DNA of 64,000 nt from Undaria pinnatifida (GCA_012845835.1 JABAKD010000025.1:31626314-31690313); one strand, 5' to 3'; shown: positions 46,605 through 58,262, counted from the first letter of the stretch. Numbers and translations are program-made. The notes: generated by a model not told the origin, from the sequence alone.

Positions 46605-47084
46605 GGATCATTCTATCAGTCGGGCTACGTCCTCCTTGTTTCTCTCGGAGCATGGCTGTGCATGTGTTGGCTAGCTTGTACAGCAGTTCTCCTCTCTCTT
46701 GTCAGTCGAGGTCTTCTTGAACAAGTCTTTTTTCTATTAAAGTGTCACTGCTGTACCGAGCGTGCTGCGCATGTACGACTGCGCGTCTCCCCATAGGGAA
46801 GACGTGAGCGTGCTGACCCGCCACTCTCCGGCGCTTCGACTTGTCGGAACGTGCTAACGTTTGGCTGAGGTACTGGCTGCTCTACTTGTCATTGCATTCG
46901 CGGCTCCTCTGTCTGCTCTGATCTGTGCCTGTACTCCGCTTGCGTTATTTGTGCTCCTTGGGTTGTCTGCTGTACTACACGGGTGGACAGTTCATCTGGT
47001 TTGAGCCTCCTACGCGATCGATCATTTTCCGACTCGCACGGAAATGGGGTAATCTGGACATCTGCTCCTGTGGTCTGTGCTGTG

Positions 47085-48235
47085 GTGTCAGAGTTCCGCA
47101 CCACCGAGATTTGGTGGGTTGGCTAAATCGGGTAACCTTCGTCTCTGGTCACACAAAACCGGCTGTTCTGTGCCGTAGTGTGATAGCTCCGCTCCACCGA
47201 TAACTAGAAGGTTCGCGAAATATGGCAACCTTCGTTTTTGCTCACACAAAGCGTGTTGTTGTGCCCTGGGGGGTGAGAGTTCCGCATCACCGACAACCGG
47301 TCGGGTCGCCAAATATGGTAACCTTCGTCTCTGTTCAGACGAAGCCTGCTGTTTTGTGCTGTGGTGTGAAAGTTCCGCACGACCGATAATTCTTGGGTTC
47401 GCGAAAGAAGGTAACCTTCGTGTCTCCTCACACAAAGTGTGCTGTTCTGTGCTGTGGTGCCAGAGGCCTGCACTACCGATCACTTGGAGGTTCGCGAAAT
47501 AAGGTAATATTCATATCTGCTCACACAAAGTTTGCATTTCTGTACCGTAGTGTGAGAGTTCCGCAAAACCGAGAGGTGTGAGAGTTCTGCACAAGGGATA
47601 ACTCGCCGGTTCGAGAAAAATGGTAACCTTCGTCTATGCACACACAATGCGTGTTGTTCCGTTCTGTGGTGTCAAGGTTCCGCCACATCGAAAACTGGTA
47701 GGCGAAATAAGGTAGCCTTTGTCTCTAGTCACACAAAGCCGGTTGTTCCGTGCTATAATGTGATAGATCCGCACCACCGACAACTGGAAGGTTCGCGAAA
47801 TATAGTAACCTTGGATTCTGCTCACACAAAGCGTGTTGTTGTGCGCTGGGAGGTGGGGGTTCCGCACCACCGAGAACTGGTCGGTCGCGAGATATGGTAA
47901 CTTTCGTCTCTGTTCAGACAAAGCCTGTTGTTCTGTGCTGTGGTGTGAGAGTTCCGCACCACCGATAACTCGTCGGTTCGCGAAAGAAGGTAACCTTCGT
48001 CTCTGCTCACACAAAGCGTGCTGTTCTGTGCTGTGGTGTGAGAGTTCGTCACCGCCGATGTCTTTTCGTGGCGAAATAAGGTAGCCATCGTCTGTGGCCG
48101 CACAATGCCTGCTGTTCTGCGCTGTGGTGTGAGAGTTCCGTCTCATCGATGTCTGTTCGGTCTGCGAAAGCAGGCAACGTTCGTGTCTGCTCACGCAAAG
48201 CCTGATGTTCTGAACGTTTTCGCTCTGGGGTTAAA
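47085..48235 (-). repeat. 93-bp tandem array, 12 units, inside the DIRS-like element
   Basis: The anchor CACACAAAG and its variants recur at 47150, 47242, 47334, 47429, 47521, 47640, 47730, 47822, 47914, 48008, 48101 and 48191, so most spacings are 90-95 bp. A unit contains GGTAACCTTCGTCTCTGCTC and GTGTGAGAGTTCCGCACCAC. Because 93 is a multiple of three, the minus strand encodes a 31-residue repeat (ELSHHSTEQHALCEQRRRLP and so on), with occasional frame changes where units gained or lost bases. The run of unit variants at 47.13-47.40 kb recurs at 47.71-47.99 kb, a higher-order period of about 580 bp. Confidence 0.92.
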
Positions 48236-48589
48236 GGAAAATTCCACTTCTGGGTTGATCTGAATTTCTGTTCCGACGCATTCGGGTTCTGCCGCTTGTT
48301 TAGAACGATTGAGCGATACTATTGCTGTAATTGCGTTTTCGTTTTGCCGCCGCGGTGGTTGTTCAGGCTCTGCTTCACACGTTCTGCCGTGCACCGCACT
48401 GCTTTGTGGCCTCTCGACAAGTGATCCTCACCATGGAACGAAGCCGGCGACACCGACCAGTGTGCAAACGTCGTCGCCTTCCTCAGGCAGGGCCGTCAGA
48501 TATGTTTGTGTTGTGGGATTGACAATATAACTCTCTGTTCAAGGGGCTGACGAAGTGTAGGTGTGCTTCCTTTACAGCTCGCCTCCCTA

Positions 48590-48904
48590 CGCCACAAGCG
48601 CTTACATTCATTCGTGTGGGCCGATGTTCATGTCTTACCACAGCAGCTGTCGAACCTTCACCGAGTGCTCCGCCAGGGTGGTGAAGTGGCGACGCCGATT
48701 CACCTCGACTAGTTTCTTCACCTGCTCCAACTTCGAGCGCAGCGTAGCGACCCTCTGCTTGCATTCGGGTGGAACACCCTCCGTACCGTACTCTAGGATC
48801 TGCATGAGGGGAGCTGCGGAGGTAGAAGGTCAGCCGCCTGGCATTCTCCTTACGCCTGAAGCGACCGTAGCCTGCTAAATTGCGTCTTTCGTCGCGGACG
48901 ACAT
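48590..48904 (-). pseudogene. gag-like N-terminal frame of the DIRS-like element (broken)
   Basis: Starts at the ATG 48904-48902 (MSSATKDAI). After two in-frame stops it continues in the same frame as LMQILEYGTEGVPPECKQRV and SKLEQVKKLVEVNRRRHF to a stop after VRQLLW. A Lys/Arg-rich helical segment like this is plausible for a nucleic-acid-binding gag product. The assignment rests on its position upstream of RT on the same strand and on its protein-like composition, not on a recognised domain. Confidence 0.45.
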
Positions 48905-49035
48905 GCTATGAGTGCCGTCTCTTGCCGGCTGGAGGTTTGCCTGCTGATATGCCCGAGTCCCTCCACGACTGACCCGCCCGAGTTGGTGTGCCCTTTAATA
49001 ACAGTCGATCAATTTTAAAGGTCCAACATTCCGGA

Positions 49036-50040
49036 CCCCGACATTGACTTAGGCGGTGTTATCTACTTTCTATCATTTCAGTCTCTTGCTCTTCGGCCTT
49101 TCGACCAATGGCCCGACGCTTGCGTACTTCTTCGCGTCTTGGTTGTTTCTCTTTCACCGTCGAAGTGATGGCCCCATGTCAACTTACCTTGTCCAACGTG
49201 TAACGGGCTGTGACGTTCTTCCTTTTAGGCAATGTTCCTTCCTCTCTTGTCTTTTGGCAAATGGACCTACCGTCCGCCTCTTCGGCAATACCCTTCAGGC
49301 CGTACGATTGTTTAGCCTTCATAGCGTGACACGTGTTCCCTTCTTCTCTACTGACAGTTTTTTCGCGTCTATACCTTTGTCCTTGGCTCCCTTCACATCC
49401 TTGCAATCAGTGGACGCGCCATTCGTGTTTTCGTATGCCGATTGCTACTTGTATACCATAGGTACATACCCGTTTCGAGCTCTCACGGTTATGAGCTCCG
49501 TCATAGGGTTGTACATCTTGCAATGAGGCATTTTTGCCTCAATATTACGAGGTGTGGAGAAATCTATAGCGTCAGTTTCGTTTTTTCGAATGCCGCATCT
49601 TCGATCTCATTTCTAATTCTTGATGTCTTGTTGAAATCCTCTCTTCGATTGCTATGTGATCTGCATTCACGAATAATCGGGGTGGCCTGATTTAACGGAG
49701 TGCCCTTCGTAGGAGGATAGTTTATAGATTCGACGTGAATTCATGTCATTGTTGAGGTGAAACCATGTGACGTTAGATGTCACGCGCACGTCAAGGCCAT
49801 CATAGATGGGCGATAATGTAAGTGAAGATGATGGGACAAGCAGGACGCCCCTCATCTCACTACCCTGCACACTACCCTGTTTTCCCCTGCGCTACCCTGC
49901 AGCCCTGCTATGTCTGTCTTGTAATACTCTATATAGGGAAATATCGCATAAGCTTTTGAGTCAATCCTGCGAGCCATGAGGAGAGACCAACCAAAGACAC
50001 TGGAACCCATGAGGAGCACTCTTTCCAACACTATTCTAAC
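49036..50040. repeat. roughly 1-kb duplicated segment, copy 1
   Basis: Matches 52982-53990 at a constant offset of 3,946 bp (TTGGCAAATGGAC at 49255 and 53201; CAGGACGCCCC at 49841 and 53787). It includes R2 copy A. The shared first part is pyrimidine-rich on plus and keeps frames open, but no protein is recognised. Confidence 0.9.
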
Positions 50041-50065
50041 ACGCATCCAACACTCGGAGTACCAC
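49511..50065 (-). mobile_element. R2 repeat, copy A
   Basis: R2 is a family of about 550 bp seen five times between 49.5 and 55.4 kb. Landmarks are TTGCAATGAGGCATTTTTGC, TTATAGATTCGACGTGAA, AAGGCCATCATAGATGGGCG, ACCCTGCGCTACCCTGCAG and a closing ACGCATCC block. The minus strand has a 67-codon frame (49870-49670) that is also open in other copies. Confidence 0.8.
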
Positions 50066-50329
50066 TACTGGGGGCTATCGTAGAATCAGTCAGTGGTGGG
50101 TGTAATAGTAGTGTTGATAGTATTAGGAACAGTAAGAACTTTTTGGTGGCAATCCCACAAGGCTCCTATATTATCAGCATTTCTCTGACAAAGCTAGCGT
50201 TGCCGATAGTTAGTCGTACTTGTATCGGTTGTGGTCATCCCCGGTGCCCACGGCTCTTAACCACGTGGTTGCGTGCTGTTCTTCTGAGAATTGCGATCAA
50301 TGAGCCTACTGTAGTACGTGTGGGATTTA

Positions 50330-50330
<1 letters not shown>

Positions 50331-50356
<26 letters not shown>
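50331..50356 (+). repeat. (CT)13 microsatellite
   Basis: Thirteen uninterrupted CT dinucleotides. Confidence 0.98.
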
Positions 50357-50361
<5 letters not shown>

Positions 50362-50404
50362 CCTGTGTTGCTACTGCTGTTTCCACTGTTGGGCCGACGT
50401 TGCT

Positions 50405-50772
50405 GTGTAATGGAGTGCCCTCAGTAAAATGATAGTTTTTAGATTCGACGTGAAACCATGTCATGGTTGAGGTGAAACCACGTGACGTTAGATATCACAT
50501 TCACGTGAAGGCCATCATAGCTGAGCGAAAATGTAGGTGACGATGATGAGACTTGCAGGACGCCCCACATCTCACTACCTGCTCCCCCTGGATTTCCCTG
50601 CTTTACCCTGCGCTACCCTGCAGCTCTGTTATGTATGCACTTTTTATTCAATGTAGGGAAACAATGCATATAGACTTTGAGTCTATCCAGCAAGCGTTGA
50701 GGAGAGACCAATGAATACACCGGAACCCATAAGAGCACGCTTCCCAACGCCGACCAACCACGCATCCCCCCT
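50405..50772 (-). mobile_element. R2 repeat, copy B (lacks the first part)
   Basis: Begins inside R2 at TGGAGTGCCCTCAGTAAAAT and continues through TTAGATTCGACGTGAAACC to ACCAACCACGCATCCCCC. The corresponding minus frame is open but shorter because of a stop. Confidence 0.8.
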
Positions 50773-52981
50773 TAAGTGTACTTCTACATTGGCGTTGTCG
50801 GCAGTGAACGTTTCGAACTTGGGCTTGGGGAACCCACTCCCTGGTGCTCTTCCCTCTATACAACACGGGTGTTGTTCGTTTTCCTGTTGTTTTCGTACAC
50901 GCTTGTTGCTTAGGGCTATAGCTGTGCACGGCTATCGACAGTGGTAGCCGTCTCTCCATTCTTCTGAGAAATATTCGTTCGCAAACGCTTAGTGCCCGTA
51001 TTAAGTTTGAAACCTACTATCTCAGTACAATTTTAACTGGTAGGCTCCAATATAGTTAGTGTTGTCGCCTCGCGGCTCCTCAGAGTACCCCCTCAAAGTC
51101 TGGCTATCGTGGGGTCTCCAACAACGTGTGGTGATATGGCGTCTGTCTTCTTTGCCGCATTCAAAGTGTGGCATTTATTTCTTTTTCGGCGATCTCCATG
51201 GTCGCGTTGATCTTAAACTTATGCCCGAGTTGTTCTGCGTTTCTACATTACGACGAGTGTTCGTCTTTGTGTGTTTGCCTCCACCTTCTACCGCCGAGGT
51301 AGCCTGCCCACGTTTCGTGCATACCGAAAAAAAATATGGTGTTTCCGAACCTTGTCGAGGTTTTTCATCGTCTCGTTCTTACCGCGCCTTATGCGCTTGG
51401 TGACAGAATGGATGCTTCCCGCGTTATCTCTCTTCCTTTCTCCCGAGGTATGGCCTCCCTTTTATTTTGTCGTCGGGTTTTCCTTGTCCCTTGGCGTACT
51501 TCGCTTTTGTTGTTGTGCCGTTCTTGCTTCTTGGCGTACTTTTTTCCACAACCAACTTCACTGTACTGTAGCCCCAGCCACTTAGTATTGCTGCGTTCCA
51601 GCAATTGCTGCCGTCTATAATCGCACATTGTCGACCATTGGCTTCACTTTGAGAGCTCTCCTTTGGTCCCTCCTTTGGTGCCAGGTTAGCGGTCCCGTGC
51701 TGACTCTCCAACCCATCTGTTGGTTCTCTTTGGCGTCTACTTTCTCGTTTGGTTGTACCTGTCCTCAAGACCTTCTAGCTGTCGGGCTCCTTTGTAGTCA
51801 ACGGATCAATTCCCCTAGACCACCACTCTTTCATACTTCTTTTTCAGGCACCCCTGTCTGTACGGTCCAACGACACTGACCCCTGTCCTGACTTCGCAGC
51901 TAACAAGTCTTGTATCTCTCGACCACTTTGTCTTGTTTCTTTTCGGCATACGTGCACATAGAGTGTAACGACACCGTCTTTAATCGCGACTTTACAGCCC
52001 GTCCTGACTGTGCATTTCACAGGCTGTCCCGTCTTGTGCCCGTTTTTCTCTTGACTTGTTGGCGCACTTGTCGCATCGGTCGGTTGACCTCAATTTGGCT
52101 CCGCGGACCACATAGGTCGTTTCCTGTCGACCCCCTTTCATGCTACATCTTCGGCGAGATCGTGTTCGGAGAGATGCTTTCGATACGTACCTAGTGTTGC
52201 TCGTCTTCTTAAAGTAGCCTCTCAGGGTCCCTTGCTATGGACCCTCCTGTTTTTGTCACGCTGCAGTACGTTACTATGACACGATTTGCCTACCTCTCGT
52301 TTTTCCGTGCATTTCTTCGTTACCTTTTTAGGGTTGCTCCGCGTTACAGACCCCGTGTTCCCTACGTATAGTACCTAGATGCGGCTTTATTTGTGCTGTA
52401 TTCTTTGTTCCCTACATTCTTTGTGGAGCTAGACACTTCCATCTCTGCTTCGAGCTGAACGAATATCTTCTTGTTGACCCCATTTTTGGATTGCTGTATC
52501 ATGGTTGAATAGCCTCGCTACGTTTGCTGGCATTGTTCCCTTTTTTTTTTAGCCTCTCAAGGTGTCATATGTCGACTCTCTTTCCCGCTTCCTATAGTAC
52601 CTTCCATCTTTCATTTGTTACGCTTCAGTTTCTTCCTTGTTTGCGTTTTGCTCTCGCTAGGTGACCTCACTACGTATCTCTTCCGGTGTTCCTGGTACTG
52701 TTCCTAGATATGTTAAGGGTACTCTACTGTTGCCCCAGGTTTAGATTCCCGGCGGTCACACACGCCTCCAGCACCACCATTTTGGTGTTGTCTGTGCCAC
52801 TGTTTAGGTGTTGACGATTTGTTTTGGTTGCCTCGGTTCCCCGTTCTAGTATTTGACCTACGGCCTTACGCTAGTCTCTTGTGTCCACAATACGGCCCCT
52901 GTGCTTCCGGTACACCTCAGCGTACTGGTTCTTTATAGTTTTGCCCTTCGGCTACTGGTCCCACGTCAGCCTTCCAACCTC
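50773..52981. other. pyrimidine-rich stretch without a recognisable gene
   Basis: The plus strand is strongly enriched in C and T for more than 2 kb. This gives Lys/Arg/Glu-rich frames of up to 114 codons on minus (51768-51424) and Phe/Leu/Ser-rich frames on plus. No domain is recognised on either strand. It may be the body of a further decayed element. Confidence 0.4.
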
Positions 52982-53990
52982 GCTAACCCTGACATTGGTT
53001 TAGGCAGTGTCCTTAGTTTTTTCTTGTTTCAGGTTCTTGCTGTTCGGCTATTCGACCAATGACCCGTCGCTTGCGTACTTTCTCGCGTCTTGATTGGCTA
53101 TATTTCACCGTCTAACCGATGGCCCACGTCACGTTTCCATGTCCAACGTAGCGGAATGTGACGTTTTTATTTTAGGCCGAGTTCCTTCCACTCCTGTCGT
53201 TTGGCAAATGGACCTACCGCCCGCACCTTCGGCAATACCCTTCAGGCCGTCAACTTGTTTAGCCTTCACAGCGTGAAACGTGTTCCCTTCTTCTCTACTG
53301 ACAGTGTTTTCGCTCCTATACCTTCCTCCTTGGCTCCCTTCGCATCCTTGCGCTCAGTGGCCGCGCCTTTCGTTTTTTCTTATGCCAATTGCTACTGGTA
53401 TACCGTAAGTACATACTCTTTTCGAGCTTTCACGGTTGTGAGCTCCGTCGTAGGGTTGTGTATCTTGCACATGAGGCATTCATGCCTGATTTTTGCGAGG
53501 TGTGTGGGAACCTATAGCCTCTTTTTCGTTTGTTTCGAAAAGCCGAATCTTCGATCCCCTTTCCATTTCTGGATGTTGTGTTGACATCCTTTGATTGCTA
53601 GGTGATCTGCATCTACGAGTATTCAGGGTGGCCAAATGTAATGGATTGCCCTTCGTAGAAGGATAGTATATAGATTCGACGTGAAACCATGTCATGGTTG
53701 AGGTGAAACCACGTGACATTAGATGTCACATTCACGTCAAGGCCATCATAGATGGGCGATAATGTAGGTGACGATGATGGGACAAGCAGGACGCCCCACA
53801 TCTCACTACCTGCTCTACCCTGTTTTACTCTGCTCTACCCTGCGCTACCCTGAAACTGTGTTATGTATGTCTTTTAGTATTCAATGTAGAAAAGTAATGC
53901 ATATTATGGGCGTCTATCCAGCAAGCTATGAGGAGCGACCAACGGAGACACTGGAACCCATGAGGAGCACGGTTCCCAACACTGACCAAC
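52982..53990. repeat. roughly 1-kb duplicated segment, copy 2
   Basis: Matches 49036-50040 at a constant offset of 3,946 bp and includes R2 copy C. Substitutions are spread along the whole segment. Confidence 0.9.
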
Positions 53991-54010
53991 CACGCATCCC
54001 CCTCTCGGAG
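53460..54010 (-). mobile_element. R2 repeat, copy C
   Basis: Full-length copy from CTTGCACATGAGGCATTCAT to ACCACGCATCCCCC. The minus frame 53801-53616 is open for 62 codons and aligns with those of copies A and E. Confidence 0.85.
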
Positions 54011-54664
54011 CACTATTACTACAGCTGCATCTATCGCCGCAAATCCCTGCCCACTATGTACGTGCAAATGTGTAATGCTTGCGACGTACAATCTGAACTT
54101 CTCCTTCGTGGAACTACTCCTGCCACACTTTCCATTTTTTTTTCTTCGTTCCGCTAATCTCCAGACCGCAACAAATATTTGAATTTCATTTTTTTTCTTT
54201 GTCATGTTTTTCCATTTAAAATCCTTTGTTCAGGGCGTCTCTAAATCCAAGCGATTGACAAAAAAAGAAAACACGGTTCAGATAAGATAAGTGCTTAAAT
54301 ATAGAAGAAAAATATACTTGTTTTCTCCGAAAACAGAGAACGACGGGGGAGGGTCCCCCAAACGAAGTGATTATTAATTAGAAAAAATGCACAAAATATA
54401 TATATATATTTTCTAAATCGTCCTGCGATCACAGCGCTCCGGCTTGTTTTCCATACATAACTTATTCATGTAGGTTTCACGTTATCCAAATCCCCGGGTA
54501 CCGCCGACCAAGGTACCTGCCCAGATACCACCTCGTGCATGTGTATTGTGGCCCGCGTGTACATTGTGTTTAGAGTTGCATGGCCAAAAATAACCATGGT
54601 GCTGTGTTTCCGATTTGTATCTCTCGTATTATTTGTTTGTGACGCCAGCCCTCGTCTCTAAACT
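54011..54664. other. A/T-rich spacer, no gene seen
   Basis: Contains T-runs and a short TA run (54399-54409). Nothing else is recognised. Confidence 0.45.
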
Positions 54665-54845
54665 CCAGGAGGCATCGGTGTAATAATGGGGTGCCCCCCA
54701 TGAAAGGGTAGTGTATTGGTTAGACGTGAAACAATGTCGTGGTTGTTAAAGTGAAACCACGTGATATTAGAATTCATACTCACGTCAAGGCCATCATAGA
54801 TGGACGATTATGTAGGTCACGATGATGGCACAAGCAGGTTGAGCT
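54665..54845 (-). mobile_element. R2 repeat, copy D (fragment)
   Basis: Matches the central R2 block: GTAATAATGGGGTGCCCCCC, TAGACGTGAAACAATGTCGT, CACGTCAAGGCCATCATAGA and GGCACAAGCAGG. It is truncated at both ends. Confidence 0.75.
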
Positions 54846-54854
54846 CCATCATAG

Positions 54855-55440
54855 ATGTATATCTCGCAATGAGGCATTCTTAACTCATATTTTCGAGGGG
54901 TGGGGGAATCTAAAGCCGTATTTTAATTTGTTTCGAATGCCGCATGTACCACCCCCTTTCCAACTCTGGATGTATTGTTGACATCCTTTGATTGATATGT
55001 GATCTGCATCTACGACAATTCAGGGTGGCCTAATGTGATGGAATGCCCTACGTAGGATAATAGTTTATAGATTCGACGTGAAACCATGTCATGGTTGAGG
55101 TGAAACCACGCGATACTAGATGTCAAACGCACATCAAGGGCATCATAGATGGGGGATAATATAGGTGGCGATGATGGGGAAAGCAGGACGGTCCTCAACT
55201 CACTACCCTGCACACTACCTTCATCTCACTACCCTACACACTACCTTCATCTCACTACCCTGGTGTACCCTGCCTAGCCTGTTATGTCTGCCATTTAGAA
55301 TTTTCATTTAGCGACACACCTGGTAATGCATAATAAACTTTGAGTCTAGCCAGCGAGTCATGAGCGGAGACTACCAAAGACACAGGAAGCCGTGAGGGGC
55401 ACGCTTCCGAACACCGACCAACCACGCATCCCCCACCCGG
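54855..55440 (-). mobile_element. R2 repeat, copy E
   Basis: Full-length copy, TCTCGCAATGAGGCATTCTT to ACCACGCATCCCCCACC. It carries an expansion of the ACTACCCTRCACACTACCTT block. The minus frame 55213-55013 is open for 67 codons, like copies A and C. Confidence 0.85.
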
Positions 55441-55860
55441 ATTACTGTCATATCGGCGCCGGTATTGGTTGTATTGCATGTAGAGATACGTAAAAATATA
55501 AGTGTAATATGAAGAACACACACAACTGGTGTACGCTCCACGGCTGTCGCCAGAAATGAGTACATGTGTTTTTTCTCGCCTTAAACTGATTTTTCCACAA
55601 TTTGCTTCCAGCAAAACACATGTCTGTACCGATGCCTCATAGAGAGACGGAAGTGCCAAATAAAGCACAGGAGTGGTTCGGCAATGCCAACGCCAATCGC
55701 AATGAGCAAGCAGGCCATCACACCAAACTGTTGCTGCAGCAAAAAAAATATCTGAAAAACAAGAGTAACAAAAACACAATAGTCACTGGGAAGAACGAAA
55801 CTGGAATGCAGGAAAATGTATTAGAAACCAAAGCAACACAGACAGCAGCGTTGTCCGCGG
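55441..55860. other. spacer without a recognisable gene
   Basis: Only motif-free frames are present. The long frame starting at 55602 is open merely because it enters the trinucleotide repeat. Confidence 0.45.
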
Positions 55861-56170
<310 letters not shown>

Positions 56171-56230
56171 TCGCAGAGCCGTGCGCAGGAGATTGACAAA
56201 GGCGGTCCCAACGGTAGAATAGCGATTAAC

Positions 56231-56480
56231 TTCAAACACTATTTTAGTCGGAGTCAGGGGTTCCAACCTCGGTCTATGGAGATTTTATTCATTCCAGGTA
56301 CCAATTGCGGAGAAAACGATTCCCAATGAGAGAGGTAAACACACTTCGACGACTTCGAACACTGTTTTAGCCGGAGTCAAGGGTTCCAACCTCGGTCTAT
56401 GGACATTATACATACATTCCAGCTACCAATTGCGGAGAAAACGCTTCCCAATGAGAGAGGTAAACACACTTCGACGCGAG
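56231..56480 (+). repeat. 123-bp tandem duplication
   Basis: TTTTAG(T/C)CGGAGTC starts at 56242 and 56365. Both units contain GGTTCCAACCTCGGTCTATG and GAGAGAGGTAAACACACTTC. Confidence 0.95.
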
Positions 56481-56484
56481 CCAG

Positions 56485-57017
56485 TAGACGACGGAAGAAA
56501 GTGCTCAATCGTTTTTGTCGATATATGTGAAAGTGAGCCTACCGTAGCGGGGAATTAGGACCAAACTCTTCTCCTTCAGTTTCCTGTTCCTTCTTAACAC
56601 CAGTTTTGTTCTAAATATATTTAGACTATAGAAACAACAAAAATCAATTTGGACACCTATTCGCAAAAAACGAAAACGATTCGCTTCTTACCGAGGACAA
56701 TGCGTGATACTCTTCTAATATGTGAGATACCGGAGTAACGCAGAATGTCACACAGCGTCCAGCTGACAAACACAGGCAAAAGTAGACAAGAGCGACCGCT
56801 TTCGTCGTTGCGTGCTCGCCACCCCAAGCCTCTGGTTGCGTTTTCCGGCACAGGCTTGGAAGTCATCAATCTTACATGGTGTCTTCCGTGGTCGGGGGGA
56901 CCGCGCGCAAATCAGCGACGACGGTGAAGCTGTCAAACTCCAGAGCGAATAGTAATCGTTTTACTCACTTGTGACGTCGATTTTCAAGCGGCTTGACCGA
57001 GCGAGTTGATTCAACAA
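56485..57017. other. spacer without a recognisable gene
   Basis: Frames are under 75 codons without motifs. Confidence 0.45.
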
Positions 57018-57115
57018 AGGGGATCGCGGCCTACACGGCATTGGTTCAGGCGCCATAGCCGGGGCATGATATTCAATGCCCTGTAGGCGCTTTCGTGGCT
57101 ACTGCCGGATCCCCT
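57018..57115. repeat. two-step nested hairpin
   Basis: The outer arms AGGGGATC (57018-57025) and GATCCCCT (57108-57115) enclose inner arms GCCTACACGGCATTG (57029-57043) and CAATGCCCTGTAGGC (57074-57088), which pair at 14 of 15 positions. The whole 98-bp unit could fold as one interrupted hairpin. It may be a very short inverted-repeat element or a structured RNA. Confidence 0.85.
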
Positions 57116-58129
57116 CATCCTGAGGTTACTATTTATGCTCACTCAATCGTGGTCGTCGACGCCACAAAACAATCGCGCCAGGCTGCCTTGCGGGTGTGCC
57201 GCCCTACAGCGAAGATGCCACACCAAGTTCCGCCTACTCCCAATTTGGATTCGGATTTCACCATGGGTATGCGCGGCAATGGTTGGTTCGGGAAAATATG
57301 GTCGGGCTGGGAAAGGGTCGGGTCGGAAACGGGAATCCCGCGTGTAGTTCGTTCCCGACCGCGACTTCACGACTCCTTCCCGACCTCGGTCTCTGTTCTT
57401 TACTATCTACCGTCCTGAATTACGGCATCTTGTTACCGTCCTGATGGTTTCCCGTCCTGCCGTAATGTGTATTACCGACGTTTCCCGACCTGGCGTCCAC
57501 CTCGCGGTTCCCAGCCCATGCTGACATTCGCACACTATCTGTCCTATTCCCAACTCACTTGGTAAGTGGCAGATGTCCCCATCCCATTCACCATCAGGAG
57601 TTGTATATTTTCCCATCACATTGCTATGGATACAAATGAATTAGTACTATTTGGATAATTGAATTTTGAATGCAACCGCTGCAGCAACAGTTATTAGAAC
57701 TCTGTCCTCGGTATGTAGAGAACATTGTTCGTCCGTGTTGACAATTTTTTTTTCTATAAAAGCACCCTCTGGCCGTCGTTTAGATTTTTCTTTGTAAATT
57801 TCAGCTTGTTAAAGCCGACTATTAAGTGCTTGAAACGTGTTTTGGAGCGTGACAAATGTAAACAACGCAGCTTGCAAAGATGAGTATTGACCTGAAATTC
57901 GTCAAACTCACGGCTGACGTCCTTGAAAATTAGTTATAAAATGTATGAAATAGGTCATGGTTTTTTCAAAAATCAAATGGAGGCCGAAGTTCGTTTGAGA
58001 AATTGATAAATAGCACCCGGTATGAATCATTTTCCTCTTTTCATCCGTTTTGTCTCCGGCCCCCCTTCCCGATCTTACCATCAACCATCTCGGACTGCAT
58101 CTCCCGGCCATACGTCGACTACGTTTTCG
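57116..58129. other. spacer with scattered CCCGACC motifs
   Basis: The motif TTCCCGACC and close variants recur between about 57350 and 57500 without a fixed period. Nothing coding is recognised. Confidence 0.45.
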
Positions 58130-58262
58130 TCAGACTCTCCGATTGTGTTCCCGACCGTTTTCTCGACTATGTTCCCGACCGGTTTCCCGACCAGGTTCCC
58201 GACCGATTCAAGACTATGTATCCAATCGATTTCCCGACCTGTTCCCGACCCGTTCCATGATC
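58130..58262 (+). repeat. 12-bp minisatellite, TTCCCGACCNNN
   Basis: About ten units with a 12-bp period (TTCCCGACCGTT, TTCCCGACCGGT, TTCCCGACCAGG and so on), some decayed. On minus it reads as a Val-Gly-Asn-rich repeat. Confidence 0.9.

Larger units (their letters stand above)
43531..48904 (-). mobile_element. degraded DIRS-like (tyrosine-recombinase) retrotransposon
   Basis: Reading down the minus strand, the parts appear in the order gag-like start (48904), 93-bp repeat array (48235-47085), reverse transcriptase (46604-45390), RNase H (45260-44800) and tyrosine recombinase (44420-43545). A recombinase downstream of RT/RNase H in place of a DDE integrase is the defining plan of DIRS-type retrotransposons. 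Every part contains stops or frameshifts. No LTRs were found, which fits the class. Possible terminal repeats lie at 42773 and 43315. Whether it belongs to a DIRS1-, Ngaro- or PAT-type subgroup cannot be settled without the termini. Confidence 0.8.

Noticed and set aside
47085-48235. CRISPR-like array
   Set aside because: Adjacent units are repeats along their whole length with no unique spacers, the unit is 93 bp, and the array lies inside a retroelement.
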